From positions 838,918-902,917 of the forward strand of contig NZ_JBHLJR010000001.1 in assembly GCF_043677095.1 (NCBI RefSeq): a stretch of 64,000 nucleotides of DNA, given 5' to 3'. Below are positions 44,305-52,539 of this stretch, one piece after another. The notes beneath the pieces were generated by a model. The model did not search any database, was not told the DNA's origin, and saw only the letters and a list, made by a program, of their open reading frames with translations. Every line of letters starts with the position of its first letter. Within the stretch, counting starts at the first letter, position 1. The position numbers and the translations under genes were made by a program. This DNA is from Natronococcus roseus (GTDB lineage: Archaea; Halobacteriota; Halobacteria; Halobacteriales; Natrialbaceae).

Positions 44305-44535
44305 ATGCCGACGGACGAACCGCCTTCCGACCGGAACGAGCGCGAGATCCTCGAGCGACTGGCCGACGACGGCCCGATGACGGTTCCCCAACTGGCCGAC
44401 TGCCTCGCCACGCATCCAGTAACGATCGACCGTCGGTGTCGCGACCTTCTACGAGCGGGACACGTCCGTCGGTGTTCGGGCGGGGCGTTCGCTCTCGACG
44501 ACTCGGAAGACGAGGCTCGAGCGACCGGTGACTGA
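44305..44535 (+). CDS. Small winged-helix DNA-binding protein
   Basis: A 76-residue protein from the ATG at MPTDEPPSDRN. The pattern REILERLADDGPMTVPQLAD, LATHPVTIDRRCRDLLRAGHVRR is a classic winged helix. It has no ligand domain, so it is a minimal regulator. It lies about 165 bases after the carrier gene on the same strand and might regulate it, but this is only context. Confidence 0.72.
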   Translation: MPTDEPPSDRNEREILERLADDGPMTVPQLADCLATHPVTIDRRCRDLLRAGHVRRCSGGAFALDDSEDEARATGD

Positions 44536-44546
44536 CCCCGGACCGA

Positions 44547-45113
44547 CTACCGCTCCACGCGCTCGAGGCTCCGATCCGACCGATCGGTCACGGCGTCCGA
44601 CGCCGGGTCGGCGACGCCCTCGCCGCGGAGCTCAGTGGTCGCACACTCGAGACAGTAGTGGTTGTACCCCTCTGAACGCGTGTAAACGGGTAGCCCCGCG
44701 AGCGCGTACTCCTCGCGGTAGCGCCGGAGGAGTCCCCTCTCGACCCGATCGCCGCAGTCAACGCAGCGCTCGAGGCAGTTCTCCTCGGGTCGGACGACCC
44801 GCCGATCGACGGACCGAACCCGCCCGAACTGGGAGAGTTCGTGGCGTCGATCCAGGCGACGCCGAAAGCGGGGGTTGACGAAGAGTCCCAGCGCGACGGT
44901 CACGAGCCCTGCCAGGCACAGAAACAGTGCGAGAAAGGCGGCACCGGCCACGGCGTCGACCCGGGCGGTGCCGGCCGCGACGCTGTAACCGAACGTGAGC
45001 GCAGCGCCGGTCAGCAACAGCCCGAACCCGACGGTCAGCCAGCCGGCGATCCCGTACAGCAGCTCGGAGATCCTGTCGGCGAGTTCGACGACTCCGACGG
45101 GAGCGTCCGACAT
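44547..45113 (-). CDS. Two-span membrane protein with Cys knuckles
   Basis: A 188-residue protein. Two membrane segments lie near residues 22-45 and 55-80 (FLALFLCLAGLVTVALGLF). A basic stretch follows, then two Cys pairs (CVDCGDRV and CLEC) that can bind one zinc. No known family. A TATA box about 28-37 bases before the ATG supports the start. Confidence 0.7.
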   Translation of the reverse strand: MSDAPVGVVELADRISELLYGIAGWLTVGFGLLLTGAALTFGYSVAAGTARVDAVAGAAFLALFLCLAGLVTVALGLFVNPRFRRRLDRRHELSQFGRVRSVDRRVVRPEENCLERCVDCGDRVERGLLRRYREEYALAGLPVYTRSEGYNHYCLECATTELRGEGVADPASDAVTDRSDRSLERVER

Positions 45114-45140
45114 CGTTGTGCGATCCGTCTCCGCGCCGAA

Positions 45141-45150
45141 ATATAAGTAT
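45141..45150 (-). promoter_or_regulatory. TATA box of two-span membrane protein gene
   Basis: Minus-strand ATACTTATAT lies 28-37 bases before the ATG. Confidence 0.6.
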
Positions 45151-45173
45151 TCTGCAACGACCGTCCCGCTGCA

Positions 45174-46121
45174 CTAGACGAGCTTCCGAACGACGCCGTA
45201 GAGGGCGTCCTGGAGCCGATCGGGGAGGAACCGGGCGTAGACGCCGAACTGTCCGACCGGACCGACCGGGTAGCGAGCGGGCGGCTCCGAGCGGATCGCC
45301 GACTCGACGATCGCCGTCGCGACCTCCGCGGGCGTGGAGGCGAAGGGACCGCCCTGGCCGCCGCCGATCAGCTGGGCCTCGTCGTAGATCTCGTACAGCG
45401 ACTCGTAGGCCGGCGTGCGCCGGGACTCGGGGAGCTCCTCGTCGACTCGATCCGAGAACTCGGTTTCGACCGGGCCGGGCTCGATCAGCACGACGTCGAT
45501 CCCGAACTCCTCGACCTCGCCTCGCAGCGCGTCGCTCATCGACTCGAGGGCGTGTTTCGAGCCCGAGTAGGCGCCGTAGCCGGGGAACGACACTCGGCCC
45601 GCGACGCTCGAGACGTTGATGATCCGACCCTCGCCCTGGGCGCGCATGTGCGGCAGCGCGGCGCGGGCGAGGCGGTGGGGACCGTAGACGTTGACGTCGA
45701 ACTGGCGGTGGAGGTCGACCGTCGAGACGTCCTCGATCGGCCCCATCTGGGCGTAGCCCGCGTTGTTCACCAGACAGTCGATCGCCCCGCCGATCTCGAC
45801 GGTGCGCTCGACGGCGTCGGCGACTTGGTCGGGATCGGTGACGTCGAGCTCGAGGGTCGTACAGCCCAGCTCCTCGAGGTCGGCGATGTCGTCGACGTTT
45901 CGGGCCGTCGCGATCACCTGCCAGTCCTTCTCGAGGAACGCTCGCGCGGTCGCGTGGCCGATCCCCGACGAGCAACCGGTGATCAGCACGCACTTCTTGC
46001 GCGTGTAGCGGTCCTCGGTCGCGTCGGCCGTCTCGGTTCCGTCCGTCGGTTCCCGGCGAGTGTCGTCTGCGGCGGTCGCGTCGTCGCCCGCCCCGTCGTC
46101 GGCTTCCTCAGCGATGGCCAT
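45174..46121 (-). CDS. Short-chain dehydrogenase/reductase
   Basis: NAD(P)-dependent SDR oxidoreductase of 315 residues. The cofactor motif is ITGCSSGIGHATARAF (TGxxxGIG), NNAGYAQ follows, and the catalytic Ser-Tyr-Lys set lies in NVSSVAGRVSFPGYGAYSGSKHAL. The SDR core is preceded by an acidic N-terminal extension of about 45 residues that is unusual for the family. Substrate unknown. A palindrome-like AT-rich box about 25 bases upstream is the likely promoter. Confidence 0.88.
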   Translation of the reverse strand: MAIAEEADDGAGDDATAADDTRREPTDGTETADATEDRYTRKKCVLITGCSSGIGHATARAFLEKDWQVIATARNVDDIADLEELGCTTLELDVTDPDQVADAVERTVEIGGAIDCLVNNAGYAQMGPIEDVSTVDLHRQFDVNVYGPHRLARAALPHMRAQGEGRIINVSSVAGRVSFPGYGAYSGSKHALESMSDALRGEVEEFGIDVVLIEPGPVETEFSDRVDEELPESRRTPAYESLYEIYDEAQLIGGGQGGPFASTPAEVATAIVESAIRSEPPARYPVGPVGQFGVYARFLPDRLQDALYGVVRKLV

Positions 46122-46141
46122 GCGTGACCGTTTCGAGAGTG

Positions 46142-46155
46142 GATACCTAAGTATC
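46142..46155 (-). promoter_or_regulatory. AT-rich near-palindrome before SDR gene
   Basis: GATACCTAAGTATC is a near-perfect palindrome located 21-34 bases before the SDR ATG, where the TATA box should be. It may be TATA box and operator at once, but this is inference. Confidence 0.4.
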
Positions 46156-46390
46156 GACGGTTTATCGTGCCGGTCTGAAAGTCACCTCGAGCGAAGCGGA
46201 TACCGGCGCTGCTGGCTCGAGGACCCGCGACGAGACGTGCGAAGCCGTCGAATCCCGCGAGAACGCCGTCCGTACTTCGGACCCGGGCTCGAGGAATCGA
46301 ACGACGTGGCACGCGCTGAACCGCGACGAGCGAAGCGAGGGGCGGTTCGACGTCGCGTGAGGTCTTTGCGAGTAGTACGAGCAAAGGCTT

Positions 46391-46408
46391 GGCAGAGCGC
46401 GCTCTGCC
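46391..46408. repeat. Perfect 18-base palindrome
   Basis: GGCAGAGCGCGCTCTGCC is self-complementary over its full length. It sits 24 bases before the second G-rich hairpin segment and may be part of the same structured element. No counterpart was seen at the first copy. Confidence 0.6.
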
Positions 46409-46424
46409 AGTGGACGAGCGACCG

Positions 46425-46471
46425 AAGGGAGCGAGTCGGCTGGGGAGGGTGTGGTAACTCCCCGTGTTCGG
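46425..46471 (+). repeat. Dispersed G-rich hairpin segment, copy 2
   Basis: Contains TCGGCTGGGGAGG, GTGG, AAC, CCCC and GTGTTCG in the same order as the copy at 22.7 kb, with small substitutions. Inside it GGGGAG and CTCCCC form a six-base stem with a ten-base loop; the first copy keeps four of these pairs. This points to a conserved structure rather than conserved coding. Confidence 0.5.
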
Positions 46472-46617
46472 CTCGGCAGGACGCCGTTCCCGTCCGAGCG
46501 ACGATCGCGTCCGGGCCGTTCCCGTCGAACTCGTCGGTCCTCCGGATTCGTATTTCAGCCCCGTACTCGCCGAGATGCTGACGAACGCGGTCGCGTCGCG
46601 ACACTCGTTCTCGTCGC

Positions 46618-47409
46618 CTACTCCTCGAGCCCGTGTTTCGCCTCGTCCGCGTAGCTATCGGCCAGCCGAACGGGATCCGGAAGCTTGTACGACGACGACA
46701 GCGCGAGCGCGACGTCGGCCGCCGTCTCGGGGCCGACGCGGTGGCCCGGACTCACGTACAGCGGGTTGATGTACCGATCCGGCGAGTCGTACTGGCGGGT
46801 CTGGACGGCGTACCCGAGCAAGGTGCCGTCCTCGACGCCGACCCTCGAGTTGGCCTCGATCCCGACCCGCGTCCCCTCGGGCAGGTCCTCGAGGTCCTCG
46901 CGCGGGCTGCCACAGAGCAGACTCTTGGCGACCCCGATACTCGGCGCGTCCAGCACGACGCCCATGTGGGTCGCGATCCCCGCCTGCCGGAAGTGGATGC
47001 GGCCGCTGCCGTCGAACAGCAGGAGGTCGGGGTCGACGGAGAGCTCCTCGAGCGCGTCGATGATCGGCGCCCCCTCGCGAAAGGAGAGCAGGCCGGGGAT
47101 GTAGGGAATCTCGAGGGAGGTCACCGCGTGAACCCGTTCGATCACCTCGCCGCCCCGCACGGCGACGACGGCCGACAGCGCCCGGTCCTGGTCGTCCGCA
47201 TCGTTCGTGAGAAACGACTGGTCGACGCCCGCGACGATCGGGGGCTCGCCTTCGCTCGAGGAGGCCGTCAGCGGATCGCCGAGGACGGCGGGATCGAACT
47301 CGAGGTCGTCCTCGAAGACGGCGCCGTCGGCGATCTCGCGCTGGAGGGCTTCCATCTCCGAACGATCGAGCGAGGCGTCGGGAACGAGGTCGGGGCGGGA
47401 AACGTGCAT
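46618..47409 (-). CDS. nfi: Endonuclease V
   Basis: DNA repair nuclease of 263 residues that nicks near deaminated adenine (hypoxanthine). All active-site blocks are visible: GVDQSF with Asp63, IPYIPGLLSFRE with Glu112, and DGSGRIHFRQAGIATHMGV with Asp133. The C-terminal block PLYVSPGHRVGPETA also fits. The length is slightly above the 220-residue average because of the N-terminal region. It is transcribed away from the gene-free stretch, and the rhomboid gene follows divergently 57 bases away in sequence order on the same strand. Confidence 0.93.
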   Translation of the reverse strand: MHVSRPDLVPDASLDRSEMEALQREIADGAVFEDDLEFDPAVLGDPLTASSSEGEPPIVAGVDQSFLTNDADDQDRALSAVVAVRGGEVIERVHAVTSLEIPYIPGLLSFREGAPIIDALEELSVDPDLLLFDGSGRIHFRQAGIATHMGVVLDAPSIGVAKSLLCGSPREDLEDLPEGTRVGIEANSRVGVEDGTLLGYAVQTRQYDSPDRYINPLYVSPGHRVGPETAADVALALSSSYKLPDPVRLADSYADEAKHGLEE

Positions 47410-47466
47410 CGGTACGGCGGGATTGACGGTGCGGGAAAATCAGTGCGTGGGCTTTCGCCTGCGGGC

Positions 47467-48414
47467 TCAGAAGCGGCGACGGCCGCCTGGGCCGCCCGGG
47501 CCACCGGGACCGCCAGGGCCGCCTGGTCCACCAGGTCCGCCACCGCCGAGCTGGAACTGATCGGGCGCTCGCACGTTCTGTGTGCGTTTGATGTACTCGC
47601 CGTAGGCGAGTCCGATCACGAGCCCGACGAGGTGGGCCGCGTGGGCGATGTTCCCGCCGCCGCCGGTGCCGATGAAGAAGACGCTGATCACCGCCGTCCC
47701 CGCCGCGAGGATCCAGAGCGGGACTGGCAGGATGAAGTAGAGGTAGACGGTGAGGTTAGGGTTCAGGATCGTGAGCACGCCCATGATCGCCAGTGCGGCG
47801 CCGCTGGCGCCGACCACGCCGCCGAAACCCGGCGGCACGCCCTGCAGAATCTGGATTCCGATCTGGCTGAGTCCGGCGACGGCGCCGCTTATCAGGAACA
47901 GCCCCAAGAAATCCCGCGAGCCGACGTAGCGCTCGACCAGCGGACCGAAGAAGAAGATTACGATGCTGTTGAAGACGATGTGGAGGAACCCGCCGTGGGC
48001 GAAGATGGAGGTGAACCACGTCCAGACGTACTCCGGACTCTCGGGGGCGAGAACGAACAGCGATCGATGGATGCCCGAGCCGAGCGTGAGCTCGACGATT
48101 GCCTGAAGCGCGAACGTGACCCACATCAGCGCCAGCACCGTGTAGGTCATGTTCCCGCGGAAGTACCCTAGCGGACCGCCGGGACCGGTGTCGATCGGGA
48201 GCTTGTCGGTCAAACTCGAGCTCTTCGCCGTTCCGCCGTTGTTGACGCTGTCGTCGAACCCGCTGTCGAAGACCCCCTGGGGATCGTTCCAGTTGTTGAG
48301 ACTGGTACAGTCGTGGTTCTCCGGCAGTCGATGTTCCGAGCAGTAGGTGCCCCCACAGTGCCGGCAGTTGTAGGGCATGCTTTCCTCCCTCCCACACACG
48401 TCGCACGTGGCCAT
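47467..48414 (-). CDS. Rhomboid protease with AN1 zinc finger and Gly-Pro tail
   Basis: Intramembrane serine protease of 315 residues. The N-terminus is an AN1-type zinc finger (CDVCGREE, CRHCGGTYCSEH). Six spans follow, with the catalytic Ser204 in GASGAALAIMG, the His in HAAHLVGLVIG, and the oxyanion-type HGGFLHIVFNS. The C-terminal 25 residues are repeated Gly-Gly-Pro triplets and then Arg-Arg-Arg-Phe. AN1-rhomboid fusions are known in haloarchaea (Haloferax RhoII), where loss affects glycosylation and motility. The Gly-Pro tail is unusual. Confidence 0.9.
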   Translation of the reverse strand: MATCDVCGREESMPYNCRHCGGTYCSEHRLPENHDCTSLNNWNDPQGVFDSGFDDSVNNGGTAKSSSLTDKLPIDTGPGGPLGYFRGNMTYTVLALMWVTFALQAIVELTLGSGIHRSLFVLAPESPEYVWTWFTSIFAHGGFLHIVFNSIVIFFFGPLVERYVGSRDFLGLFLISGAVAGLSQIGIQILQGVPPGFGGVVGASGAALAIMGVLTILNPNLTVYLYFILPVPLWILAAGTAVISVFFIGTGGGGNIAHAAHLVGLVIGLAYGEYIKRTQNVRAPDQFQLGGGGPGGPGGPGGPGGPGGPGGRRRF

Positions 48415-48645
48415 TGGACCGAAGTAGGGGTGGCACTGTCAAGGGATTTGGGGTTCAGCTCCGACGCTTGCGGGTGAATTCTCTCGATCCGATCGGCGGA
48501 TCGCTCCCGGAGACGCGCATCTCCGGTTCCCCGCAGTGGCGAACGTACTCGTTTCAGCGCGCCGGCTCGAGGGCGTCGTGTCTCGACCGTTCGAACGCGT
48601 CGCCGGCGCGACGGGCGCTCTCGCCCGCTACCGTCGGCCATGACT

Positions 48646-48656
48646 GTATTTATACT
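48646..48656 (+). promoter_or_regulatory. TATA box of the four-gene signalling/glycosyltransferase operon
   Basis: GTATTTATACT lies 27-37 bases before the ATG of the first operon gene. It is the only AT-rich patch in the preceding 260 bases and is positioned for a transcript with a very short leader. No other good TATA box occurs within the operon. Confidence 0.7.
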
Positions 48657-48682
48657 GGTCGCACAAGTGGTAACATCTACGA

Positions 48683-49654
48683 ATGAACACGAGCGAAGAC
48701 GAGCAGGCGGCGCTCGCCTACGAGTTTCGCCGGCAGCTCACCGGAATTCAGGCGAACGCCGAGCTGTTGCTCGACGAGGCGTTCGGGCCCCTCGAGCCGG
48801 AACAGCGCGACGCCCTCGAGGAGATCGTCGCGAGCACGGGCGACGTGACGACGCTCGCGGCACACGCCTTCGAGACGACGGATCCCGAGACGGTGGTCCC
48901 GGTCGACGGCGAACCGGACGCCGACCTGCAGCCACGCCCGACCGACCCGGACGAGGTCGGGGAGATCACGCTCGGTCTCGCCGGTACGCTCGGCGAGCAG
49001 GTCGCGGCGCAGCTCGAGCGAGCCGGCTACGCCGTCCGTCTCGTGGAGCCGACGACCCTCCTCGAGGCCGAACGGGCGCCGACCTCGCTCGCGATCGACT
49101 GCGGACTGCCGACCGCCGACGTCCTCGACTCGCTCGCGTCGCTGGCGGAGGCCAGCGACTCGCTGTCGTTGCTCTCGACCCTCGAGACGGACGCCTCGCC
49201 CGCGGCGTTTCTCGGGATCTCCGGAGTTCTCGCTCCGACCGCGACCGACGAGGCGCTCGAGGCCGCGCTGGCGGCGGTCGACGCGGCTATCGATCCGCGA
49301 GTAGGATACGTCGGCGACGAAGCCGACCTTCCGGAACGTCTCGCAAAACTGGGGTGCGAAGTGGTGGCCTCGTCGGCGGTCGACGATCTCGAGTCGCTGC
49401 CGCCCGATCGCGTCGACTGTCTGTTCCTCGAGGCGACGGCGGTCGACCGCCTCGATCCGACCGCAATCGCGGCGGTTCGCGCTCCGGACGGCGGCCCGCA
49501 GCGTCCGATCGTCGTCGTCGGAACGCCGCCGTCGAGCTCGAGTGCGGAGTGGGTACCGACGGTTGGCAATCGAGCCTTCGCCCGGAAACCGCCGACGAGC
49601 GTCGATCTCGCCGCTGAACTGGCTCGCGCGCTTCCGGCGGGTGATCGCGAATGA
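48683..49654 (+). CDS. Degenerate sensor-like protein with pseudo-receiver domains
   Basis: A 323-residue soluble protein. Residues 8-60 follow the histidine-kinase dimerisation helix pattern (AYEFRRQLTGIQANAELLL), but the phospho-accepting His is a Tyr (Tyr13). There is no ATPase domain. Two receiver-like folds follow (about 80-190 and 195-320). The second has FLEATAV where a receiver has its phosphorylated Asp, while a KPP lysine segment (ARKPPTS) remains. It therefore looks like a signalling scaffold without phosphorylation. Its stop overlaps the response regulator start by four bases. The domain reading is by eye; the gene itself is certain. Confidence 0.8.
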   Translation: MNTSEDEQAALAYEFRRQLTGIQANAELLLDEAFGPLEPEQRDALEEIVASTGDVTTLAAHAFETTDPETVVPVDGEPDADLQPRPTDPDEVGEITLGLAGTLGEQVAAQLERAGYAVRLVEPTTLLEAERAPTSLAIDCGLPTADVLDSLASLAEASDSLSLLSTLETDASPAAFLGISGVLAPTATDEALEAALAAVDAAIDPRVGYVGDEADLPERLAKLGCEVVASSAVDDLESLPPDRVDCLFLEATAVDRLDPTAIAAVRAPDGGPQRPIVVVGTPPSSSSAEWVPTVGNRAFARKPPTSVDLAAELARALPAGDRE

Positions 49655-50025
49655 GCGAGGATCGGATCCTGGTCGCCGAGGACGACGAACACGTCAACGA
49701 GCTGCTGGTCTACCGCCTCGAGACGGCCGGTTTCGACGTCACCGCCGTCGACGACGGCGCGGCGTGTCTCGAGCACGTCCGTCTCGCGGAGCCGACCCCG
49801 GATGCGATCCTGCTCGACCTCATGCTGCCGGAGTACGACGGATTCGACGTGTTACGCCGGCTCGAGGAACGCGATCCCGACTCCAAACCCGCGGTGATCG
49901 TCGTCTCGGGACGGGGGCTCGAGGACGACGTGGTTCGCGGGTTCGAACTCGGCGCGGACGACTACGTCACCAAGCCGTTCAGCCTGTCTGAGATCGTGGC
50001 CCGACTCCGCAGGGCGCTTCGATGA
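49651..50025 (+). CDS. Single-domain response regulator
   Basis: A 124-residue CheY-like receiver without an output domain. Residues needed for phosphorylation are all present: Glu10-Asp11-Asp12, the acceptor Asp56 in LLDLMLP, Ser86 in VVSGRG and Lys108 in VTKPFS. Start and stop overlap the neighbouring genes by four bases each, so it is translated in fixed proportion with them. As it has no DNA-binding part, it probably acts by protein contact, perhaps on the HEAT protein or the sensor-like protein (inference). A cognate kinase is not encoded nearby. Confidence 0.93.
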   Translation: MSEDRILVAEDDEHVNELLVYRLETAGFDVTAVDDGAACLEHVRLAEPTPDAILLDLMLPEYDGFDVLRRLEERDPDSKPAVIVVSGRGLEDDVVRGFELGADDYVTKPFSLSEIVARLRRALR

Positions 50026-51104
50026 CCGAGCGGCTGTGGATCGCGTTCGTCGTCATCGTCGGGGCGACTGCGGTAGTCGGGACGGGCACGCTCGCACTGT
50101 CGATCCTGCTCGCCCGATTCGAACGCCGTCGCGAGGCCGCCCGCCGCGTCGTCCGTCCGGCGATTCTCTCCCGGCTGCACGGACCGGACCCCGAGTGGGA
50201 GACCTGGTACGACGGACTCTCCCGGATCGAGCGACACGTCGCCCGACGGACGGTCGCGACGTACCTCCGGCGGCTGCGCGGCCGCGAGCGCGAGGAGCTG
50301 ACGCGGTTCGCGGAGGCGGTCGGGATCGACGAGCGGGCGCGGTCGTCGCTCTCGAGCCGGCTCGTCCTGAACAGGCTTCGCGGGCTCGTCTGGCTCGCGT
50401 TGCTCGAGCGGCCGGTTTCGCGGCGGCGACTCCGCGAGCACTGTACGGGCCGTGCCGAAACGCGAGCCGGAGCGGCTCGCGTCGTGTACGCGAGTGACGC
50501 GCCCCACGCGGCTCGCGACGGCACGGCGTTGCTCTGCTGGGACGGCGACGATCGGTTGTCGGTGTTCGCCCTCGATACTCTCTACCGTCTCAACGACGAC
50601 GACGCGACGGCGCTGTTGTCGCTCGCGACGACGGAGGGGACGTGGTGGAACGAGGAGCTGCTAGTGCAGGCGCTGACCGTCCTGGCTCACTGTCGCGCCC
50701 CGGGAGCCGAGACGGAAGCCCACGTCGAGTGGATCCGTACCCTACTCGAGCACGACTCGCCCCGGATCCGCGCCGGTGCCCTGGTCGCGCTGAGCCGCCA
50801 GAGCTGGTCCCAGTCCCTTCGGAGGCGCGTGCCGGTCGAGCAGGCGGTTGCGGACCCCGATCCGAACGTTCGCACCGCGGCCTACGAGCTGCTCGGACGG
50901 TGGAACGACGAGGCGTCGACCCGCTGGCTCGAGTACGGCGTCCGTAACGATCCGAACGACAGGAGTCGGCTGGCCGCCGCGCGGCGACTGTCCCGGAGCG
51001 ACCGAGCGCTTCCGGATCCGCCGTCGGATCCGGTTAGACGGACCGTCGACTGGGTCCGCGCGGAGCACCGCGCTCCACGGAGGGTTGCGACGGGATGGTC
51101 GTAG
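50022..51104 (+). CDS. Membrane-anchored HEAT-repeat protein
   Basis: A 360-residue protein with one N-terminal membrane segment (residues 7-29, AFVVIVGATAVVGTGTLAL) and a cytoplasmic region of HEAT/Arm-type helical repeats. Examples are ALLSLATTEGTWWNEELLVQ, SPRIRAGALVALSRQ and DPNVRTAAYELLGRW, with repeats in the C-terminal half about 35-40 residues long. HEAT repeats serve as protein-binding scaffolds. It overlaps the response regulator by four bases and the glycosyltransferase by ten, so it probably links the two at the membrane (inference). Confidence 0.85.
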   Translation: MTERLWIAFVVIVGATAVVGTGTLALSILLARFERRREAARRVVRPAILSRLHGPDPEWETWYDGLSRIERHVARRTVATYLRRLRGREREELTRFAEAVGIDERARSSLSSRLVLNRLRGLVWLALLERPVSRRRLREHCTGRAETRAGAARVVYASDAPHAARDGTALLCWDGDDRLSVFALDTLYRLNDDDATALLSLATTEGTWWNEELLVQALTVLAHCRAPGAETEAHVEWIRTLLEHDSPRIRAGALVALSRQSWSQSLRRRVPVEQAVADPDPNVRTAAYELLGRWNDEASTRWLEYGVRNDPNDRSRLAAARRLSRSDRALPDPPSDPVRRTVDWVRAEHRAPRRVATGWS

Positions 51105-52495
51105 CCGTCGACTCGGTCGCCTGGATCGCGAGCTGGTTCTTTCTGGCGTACTTCGCGCTCGTCAACGGCGGCTACCTACTCATCCATCTCGTCTCTCTGC
51201 TCTCGTTCGAACGAACCCTTCGCGACTGGCTTCTCGATCCGGTCTATCATCCCCACAACTCGCCGTTTCTGCCGGGGATCGCGGTCGTCGTCCCCGCGTA
51301 CAACGAATCCGTGACGATCGTCGACACCGTTCAGTCGCTGCTGAACCTCGAGTACGCCAACTACGAGCTCGTGATCGTCAACGACGGCTCGCGAGACGAC
51401 ACGCTCAAGCGACTCGTCGAAACCTTCGAGCTCGAACCGGTCGGCGAACCGGTCCCCGTCGACCTCCCCTGTGAGGAGGTTCGGGAGGTGTACCAGTCCT
51501 CGCGACGGGATCTCGTCGTCATCGACAAGGAAAACGGCGGCAAAGCCGACGCGCTCAACGCGGGCGTGTTCTTCACCGATCAGCCGCTGTTCTGTGCGAT
51601 CGACGCCGACAGCCTCATCGAGCGGGGCGCCCTCCTCGAGGTCGCACAGCCGTTCCTCCGGGCACCGGATCGAACGATCGCGACCGGCGGCACCGTCCGG
51701 GTCGCCAACGGCTGTTCGATCAGCCGGGGCGTCGTCACTCGCGTCGGTCTCTCGAGGAACGCGCTCGCGAACCTCCAGAGCGTCGAGTACCTCCGGGCGT
51801 TTCTCTCCGGTCGGATCGGGCTGAGCGGGGTCGGCGGGCTGCTCATCATCTCCGGGGCGTTCGGACTCTTTCGGACGGACGCCGTTCGGGAGGTCGGCGG
51901 CTACTCGACGTCGACGATCACCGAGGATATGGAGCTCATCGTCCGGCTCCACCGCCAGTTCGCCGGGACTGACTACCGCGTCGAGTTCGTCCCTCGACCG
52001 GTCGTCTGGACCGAGGTGCCCGAATCCAGGACGGTGCTCGCGCGCCAGCGGAGCCGCTGGTTCCAGGGGATGCTCGAGACGCTGTGGCTCCACCGCGATA
52101 TGATCGGCAGGAGGCGCTACGGCGTCGTCGGACTCTTCGCGCTGCCGTTTTTCCTGTTCGTCGAGGCGGTCGGCCCGCTCGTGGAGGGGATCGGGTACGT
52201 CCTCGTGCCGCTTCTGTTCGTGCTCGGACTGCTGAACGTCCCGTTTTTTATCCTCTTTCTCGGCGTCGCGGTCGGGATCGGCACCCTGCTGTCGTGGCTG
52301 GCCGTCCTCAACGAGATCGTCGGCTTCCGCCGGTACCGCGAGCCCCGAACGGTCGCGACGCTGCTCGGCTGCGGGCTGCTCGAGCACGTTCCCTATCGCC
52401 AGTGGAAGGCGTTCGTCTCCTGGCTCGCGCTCGTGCGGTACCTCCGGGGTGAACACGGCTGGGGCGAGATGGTCCGGGTCGGCTTCGACTCCTGA
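51095..52495 (+). CDS. Processive family 2 glycosyltransferase (PgaC/BcsA-like)
   Basis: Membrane glycosyltransferase of 466 residues. One N-terminal span is followed by the GT-2 domain: VVVPAYNES, VNDGSRDDT, the metal-binding DAD (Asp170, Asp172), TED (Glu277-Asp278, catalytic base) and the processivity motif QRSRW (Gln318-Trp322). About four spans close the protein (347-410). It therefore resembles synthases of poly-N-acetylglucosamine, hyaluronan or cellulose, which extrude polymer. It has no PilZ domain. The operon supplies a HEAT protein and receiver genes instead, perhaps as regulators. The product is unknown. Confidence 0.9.
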   Translation: MVVAVDSVAWIASWFFLAYFALVNGGYLLIHLVSLLSFERTLRDWLLDPVYHPHNSPFLPGIAVVVPAYNESVTIVDTVQSLLNLEYANYELVIVNDGSRDDTLKRLVETFELEPVGEPVPVDLPCEEVREVYQSSRRDLVVIDKENGGKADALNAGVFFTDQPLFCAIDADSLIERGALLEVAQPFLRAPDRTIATGGTVRVANGCSISRGVVTRVGLSRNALANLQSVEYLRAFLSGRIGLSGVGGLLIISGAFGLFRTDAVREVGGYSTSTITEDMELIVRLHRQFAGTDYRVEFVPRPVVWTEVPESRTVLARQRSRWFQGMLETLWLHRDMIGRRRYGVVGLFALPFFLFVEAVGPLVEGIGYVLVPLLFVLGLLNVPFFILFLGVAVGIGTLLSWLAVLNEIVGFRRYREPRTVATLLGCGLLEHVPYRQWKAFVSWLALVRYLRGEHGWGEMVRVGFDS

Positions 52496-52539
52496 CCACG
52501 GAACGTACATTTTTGCCGTTCAGCCCCCAACGACGAGGC

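Larger units (their letters stand above)
46156..46617. other. Gene-free stretch with repeat segment
   Basis: Roughly 460 bases between the SDR gene and endonuclease V without a credible gene. Frames here code for Arg/Ser-rich, non-acidic peptides. The part near 46.43 kb matches the G-rich hairpin segment at 22.7 kb. A further inverted pair, GGCAGAGCGCGCTCTGCC (46391-46408), is a perfect 18-base palindrome. Confidence 0.6.

Noticed and set aside
48640..49617. Alternative frame starting at the TATA box before the sensor-like gene
   Set aside because: The protein is Arg-rich and overlaps the sensor-like gene in another frame; it has no acidic bias or domain.
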